Below are positions 60,635-64,000 of a DNA stretch of 64,000 bases, one piece after another. Both the position numbers and the translations under genes were made by a program. The first letter of the stretch is position 1. Each line of letters begins with the position of its first letter. Origin of the DNA: Nocardioidaceae bacterium (lineage in GTDB: Bacteria > Actinomycetota > Actinomycetes > Propionibacteriales > Nocardioidaceae); NCBI GenBank assembly GCA_030447805.1, contig JAUJOE010000003.1, positions 280,727 through 344,726 on the forward strand, in the 5' to 3' direction. The notes beneath the pieces were generated by a model. That model had not been told where the DNA came from. It worked only from the letters and a program-made list of their open reading frames with translations, and made no database searches.

Positions 60635-62560
60635 TCAGCTGGTCCAGGCGCGCCACAGCGCGGCGTACTCGCCGTCTTGTGCAACGAGCTCGTCGTGGCT
60701 GCCGAACTCCACGATCCGCCCGTCGATGACCACCGCGACCCGGTCGGCGTCGTGGGCGGTGTGCAGGCGGTGCGCGATGGCGATGACCGTGCGGCCCACC
60801 AGCAGCGCGTGCACCGAGCCCTCGAGCGTCCGTGCCGTCCGCGGGTCGATCAGCGACGTCGCCTCGTCGAGCACCAGGGTGTGCGGGTCGGCGATGACCA
60901 GCCGCGCCATCGCGATCTGCTGCGCCTGCGCGGGCGTCAGCGCCAGGTTGCCCGACCCGACCTGGGTGTCCAGCCCGTCGGGCAGTCGGCGTACCCAGTC
61001 AGCGGAGCCGACCGCGTCGAGCGCCGCCCACACCGCCTCGTCGTCCGCGGTCTCGCGGCCGAGCACGATGTTGTCGCGCACCGAGCCGATGAACACGTGG
61101 TGCTCCTGCGTCACCAGCGCGACCTCCTCACGAAGGTGTTCCAGCGGCAGGGTGATCAGGTCGACACCTCCGATCCGGACCGAGCCGGTGCGCGGGCCGT
61201 TGATCCCCGCGAGCAGCCGGCCGAGTGTCGACTTGCCGGAACCGCTCGGGCCTACGACGGCGATCCGCTCGCCGACGACTGGCCGCAAGTCGACGCCGTG
61301 GAGTACGTCGTGGCTGGGACGGTACGCGAAGCGCAGGTTCTCGCCGACCAGCTCGGGGCTGACCGGCACCGCGGTGCCCGGCTCCCGGTCCGGCGGCACG
61401 GTGGCGATGCCGAGCAGCCGGGCGGTGGACGCTGCGCCGACCTGCAGGCGGTCGACCTGGGCGACGAGCCGGTCCAGCGGCCCGGAGACGGCCTCGACGT
61501 ACAGCACCGCAGCGGTGATCTGTCCGAGGGTGAGGTACCCGTTCCAGTAGCCCCAGGCGCCGACGACCACGGTGATCACCCTCGGCAGGTTGAAGGCGAC
61601 GTCGATCACCGCGAAGAGCAGGTTCCGCAGCGTCAATCCGTAGCGCTCGGCCTGCGCCGACACCTCGATGTCGTCCTCCTCGGCCCGCACCCGACGCTCC
61701 GCCATACCGAGCGCCTCGACGGTGCGCGCGCCTTCGACCGTCTCGGTGAGCGTGGTGTTGATCCGCGAGTACGTCGCCCCCTCCGCGATGTAGCAGACCG
61801 AGGCCCGCCGCAGGTAGCGGCGTACCTGCACGACCGACGCGGCGATGACGAGCAGCCCAGGCAGGGCCAAGAGGACGGAGTTGAGGAGCATCGCGGCCAC
61901 GGAGAGCACGACGGTGAGGAGGGTGATGACGGCCATCGGCAGGGCGTACTGGACCGCCCGGCTCATCGTGCCCACGTCGCGCGTCACCCGGGTGACGAGG
62001 TCGCCGGTGCTGGCCCCCTCGACGCGGCTCAGCGGCAGCCGCAGGATCGTCTCGACGACGTACTCACGCATCGAGGCCAGCAGGTTCTGGCCGAACAGCG
62101 TGGACGTCAGCTGGCCGGCGAAGGTGAACGCCGCCTGGGCCACGACGACCGCCACGATGACCACTGCCATCTGCCCGAGGCCCGCGGCGGGGCCGGGGGC
62201 GGTGACCCGGTCGATGAGCTCGCCGAGGAGCCGCGGTACGGCGAGCGCAGCCGCCGCCGCGAGAGCGTTGAGCACCACCAGCGCGGTGAACGACCAGCGC
62301 CGCTGGCCGATCATCGCGGCGACGAAGCGTACGACGGTCCGGTCGTCCGCGACCGGCCAGCCGCGCGCCGGGCTGCGCGAGTCGGCGTACACCCGCTCGG
62401 CTCGTTCCCGGCGCAGGCGGTGGCGGTCGCGCATCGCCCTGATCTGCTCGCTCGCGGGGGCGTCGCTCGGCGGCGTTTGTGCGAGCTTGGGCGGCAGGAG
62501 CGGCGGATCAAGCGCCGGGTCGCGCCAGGTTGCCGCTGAGGTCGCCAGGAGGTCAGACAC
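60635..62560 (-). CDS. ABC exporter half-transporter (TMD-NBD), canonical Walker A, degenerate signature
   Basis: VGPSGSGKSTLGRLLAG; LTPAQAQQIAMARLVIADPHTLVLDEATSLID; six TM segments. Confidence 0.93.
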   Translation of the reverse strand: MSDLLATSAATWRDPALDPPLLPPKLAQTPPSDAPASEQIRAMRDRHRLRRERAERVYADSRSPARGWPVADDRTVVRFVAAMIGQRRWSFTALVVLNALAAAAALAVPRLLGELIDRVTAPGPAAGLGQMAVVIVAVVVAQAAFTFAGQLTSTLFGQNLLASMREYVVETILRLPLSRVEGASTGDLVTRVTRDVGTMSRAVQYALPMAVITLLTVVLSVAAMLLNSVLLALPGLLVIAASVVQVRRYLRRASVCYIAEGATYSRINTTLTETVEGARTVEALGMAERRVRAEEDDIEVSAQAERYGLTLRNLLFAVIDVAFNLPRVITVVVGAWGYWNGYLTLGQITAAVLYVEAVSGPLDRLVAQVDRLQVGAASTARLLGIATVPPDREPGTAVPVSPELVGENLRFAYRPSHDVLHGVDLRPVVGERIAVVGPSGSGKSTLGRLLAGINGPRTGSVRIGGVDLITLPLEHLREEVALVTQEHHVFIGSVRDNIVLGRETADDEAVWAALDAVGSADWVRRLPDGLDTQVGSGNLALTPAQAQQIAMARLVIADPHTLVLDEATSLIDPRTARTLEGSVHALLVGRTVIAIAHRLHTAHDADRVAVVIDGRIVEFGSHDELVAQDGEYAALWRAWTS

Positions 62561-64000
62561 CGACGTCCTCCATCGTGCGGACCACGACGTCGCGGTAGTC
62601 GGGATCGTCGGTCAGCAGCTCCTCGTGTCTGCCCTCGGCCACGACGCGGCCGCCGGAGAGGAGCACGACATGGTCGGCGTGGTGCAGCCAGAGCGGGGAA
62701 ACGGTGGTGACCACCGTGGTCTTGCCTCGCCGGTGTTGCGCGAGCCGCTCGGCGATCCGGGCCTCGGTGTGCGCGTCCACTGCGGAGGTCGGCTCGACAA
62801 GCACCAGGACCCTCGGGTCGGCGGCGAGCGCGCGGGCCAGCACGACGCGCTGGCGCTGACCACCCGACAGGCCGCGCCCCCGCTCGTCGAGCTCGCCTGC
62901 CCAACCGCCGGGCAGCGCGTCGTAGACGTCCTCGGCGGCCGCCGTACGCAGCGCCTCCTCGGCCTGCTCACGCGTCAGCTGGTGGTGGGGGTCTACGGCG
63001 TCCTGCAGCGTGCCGGCGAAGAGCCGGCTGTTCGAGTCGCTCACGAGGATGGTGCGGCGTACCTCGTCGAGCGGCACCCGGCCGAGGTCGACGCCGCCGT
63101 ACGTGACGCCCCACGGCTCGGCGGCGCGAGCGGCGTCCCTTGCCGCCATCAGCTCACGCCGCTCGCGGCGTTGCGCCCGGGCATGACTCCCCCAGCGACG
63201 GCCGGTCGACTCCAGCAGCGGCGGCGGTTCTTCCTCGACCGTGAACCAGCGTCCGAGTCGGTCGGCGAGCGCCGCTGAGGACTCCGGTACGGCGCTCACG
63301 ACGACGGTGAGCTGTCCGGGGCGCGCGACGAAGCCGCTCGACTCGTCAACCAGGTCACCGTTGTCGGGCAGTTCGACGGGATCGGTCGGCTGGCGCCAGG
63401 GTGGGGTGAGCTCGAGCACCGCGACCGCCTTCTTGGCGGAGACCAGGGCGCGGGTCAGCTTCTGCGCGAACTCGAAGAACGTCCGGATCGGGCCGACCAT
63501 GAAGAGCCCGTAGCCGAGGAAGCTCACCAGCTCGCCGACGGTGAGCTCGCCGGAGTCGACGGCGCGGGTGCCGGCGTACATGAGCAGCACGAGGAAGCAG
63601 CCCGACAGCAGCACTCCGACCGCCTCGATCGCAGCCTGCCAGACGCCGGCGGACACGCCGGCCTGTCGGGTGAGCTGGGACTGGCGGGCGTAGTTGCGGC
63701 CGAAGGTGCTCTCGCCGCCGATGCCGCGGAGGATGCGCAGGCCGGCGACGATGTCGGTGGCCATCGACGTCAGCGTCGAGTTGCGGGTCCGCTCTGTCTG
63801 CTGGCGCGCGTGTAGGGGTCGCAGCAGTGGTAGCGCCACGCCGACGAGCACCGGTGCCGCAGCCAGCACCATCAGGCCGAGCGTCGGCGAGGTCAGCAGC
63901 ACGATCGCTGCGACGGTCAGATAGGCGACGAACTGGGACAAGGCCCGTGCCACGACCTCGGTCAGGCCGCCGAACTCGTCGGAGTCGCTGGATGCGACGC
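62553..64000 (-). CDS. ABC exporter half-transporter (TMD-NBD), degenerate Walker A/B, canonical signature; partial at the right edge
   Basis: VVVSAVPESSAALADRLGRW in place of Walker A; LSGGQRQRVVLARALAADPRVLVLVEPTSAVDAHTE; the frame stays open through position 64000 (VASSDSDEFGGLTEVVARALSQF). Confidence 0.92.
   Translation of the reverse strand, partial: VASSDSDEFGGLTEVVARALSQFVAYLTVAAIVLLTSPTLGLMVLAAAPVLVGVALPLLRPLHARQQTERTRNSTLTSMATDIVAGLRILRGIGGESTFGRNYARQSQLTRQAGVSAGVWQAAIEAVGVLLSGCFLVLLMYAGTRAVDSGELTVGELVSFLGYGLFMVGPIRTFFEFAQKLTRALVSAKKAVAVLELTPPWRQPTDPVELPDNGDLVDESSGFVARPGQLTVVVSAVPESSAALADRLGRWFTVEEEPPPLLESTGRRWGSHARAQRRERRELMAARDAARAAEPWGVTYGGVDLGRVPLDEVRRTILVSDSNSRLFAGTLQDAVDPHHQLTREQAEEALRTAAAEDVYDALPGGWAGELDERGRGLSGGQRQRVVLARALAADPRVLVLVEPTSAVDAHTEARIAERLAQHRRGKTTVVTTVSPLWLHHADHVVLLSGGRVVAEGRHEELLTDDPDYRDVVVRTMEDVGV

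Noticed and set aside
60212-62539. 775-aa plus-strand ORF
   Set aside because: Antisense to a clear ABC transporter gene; composition (Arg/Asp/Gly/Val-rich, no motifs) is typical of high-GC shadow ORFs.

Overview
64 kb of a high-GC actinobacterial chromosome (probably Propionibacteriales/Nocardioidaceae-like, inferred from gene content only). The backbone is mostly housekeeping: an mrp-tatB-htrA-O-methyltransferase block, pepA, DUF3117, paaX/echA, tag, a LOG-family gene, dapE/dapD/dapC-fdxA, an mshB-like deacetylase, sdhCAB, phhB, an ars locus, secreted peptidoglycan/protein hydrolases, VapBC and a heterodimeric ABC exporter. There is one IS3-family element with recognisable terminal inverted repeats and a 3-bp target duplication. 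Many conserved genes are split over two or three frames, often at short homopolymers, which suggests assembly indels rather than mass pseudogenisation. The most interesting signal is in the ars locus. A 16-codon ORF with a near-perfect Shine-Dalgarno (MDCCDDCSDCCCEGCC, 8 Cys of 16) lies between the arsR operator and arsC, and is followed by two mutually exclusive hairpins, so it is either an attenuator leader or a metal-binding microprotein. Other leads: a paired repeat with exact 52-nt spacing (one pair split by the IS element), a three-copy palindromic repeat, four sigma-factor/membrane-ectodomain modules, a Nudix-aminoglycoside-phosphotransferase-like fusion, a tandem palindromic array upstream of a sigma gene, and an ABC exporter with complementary degenerate nucleotide-binding sites. 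I found no rRNA, tRNA, CRISPR array or prophage.
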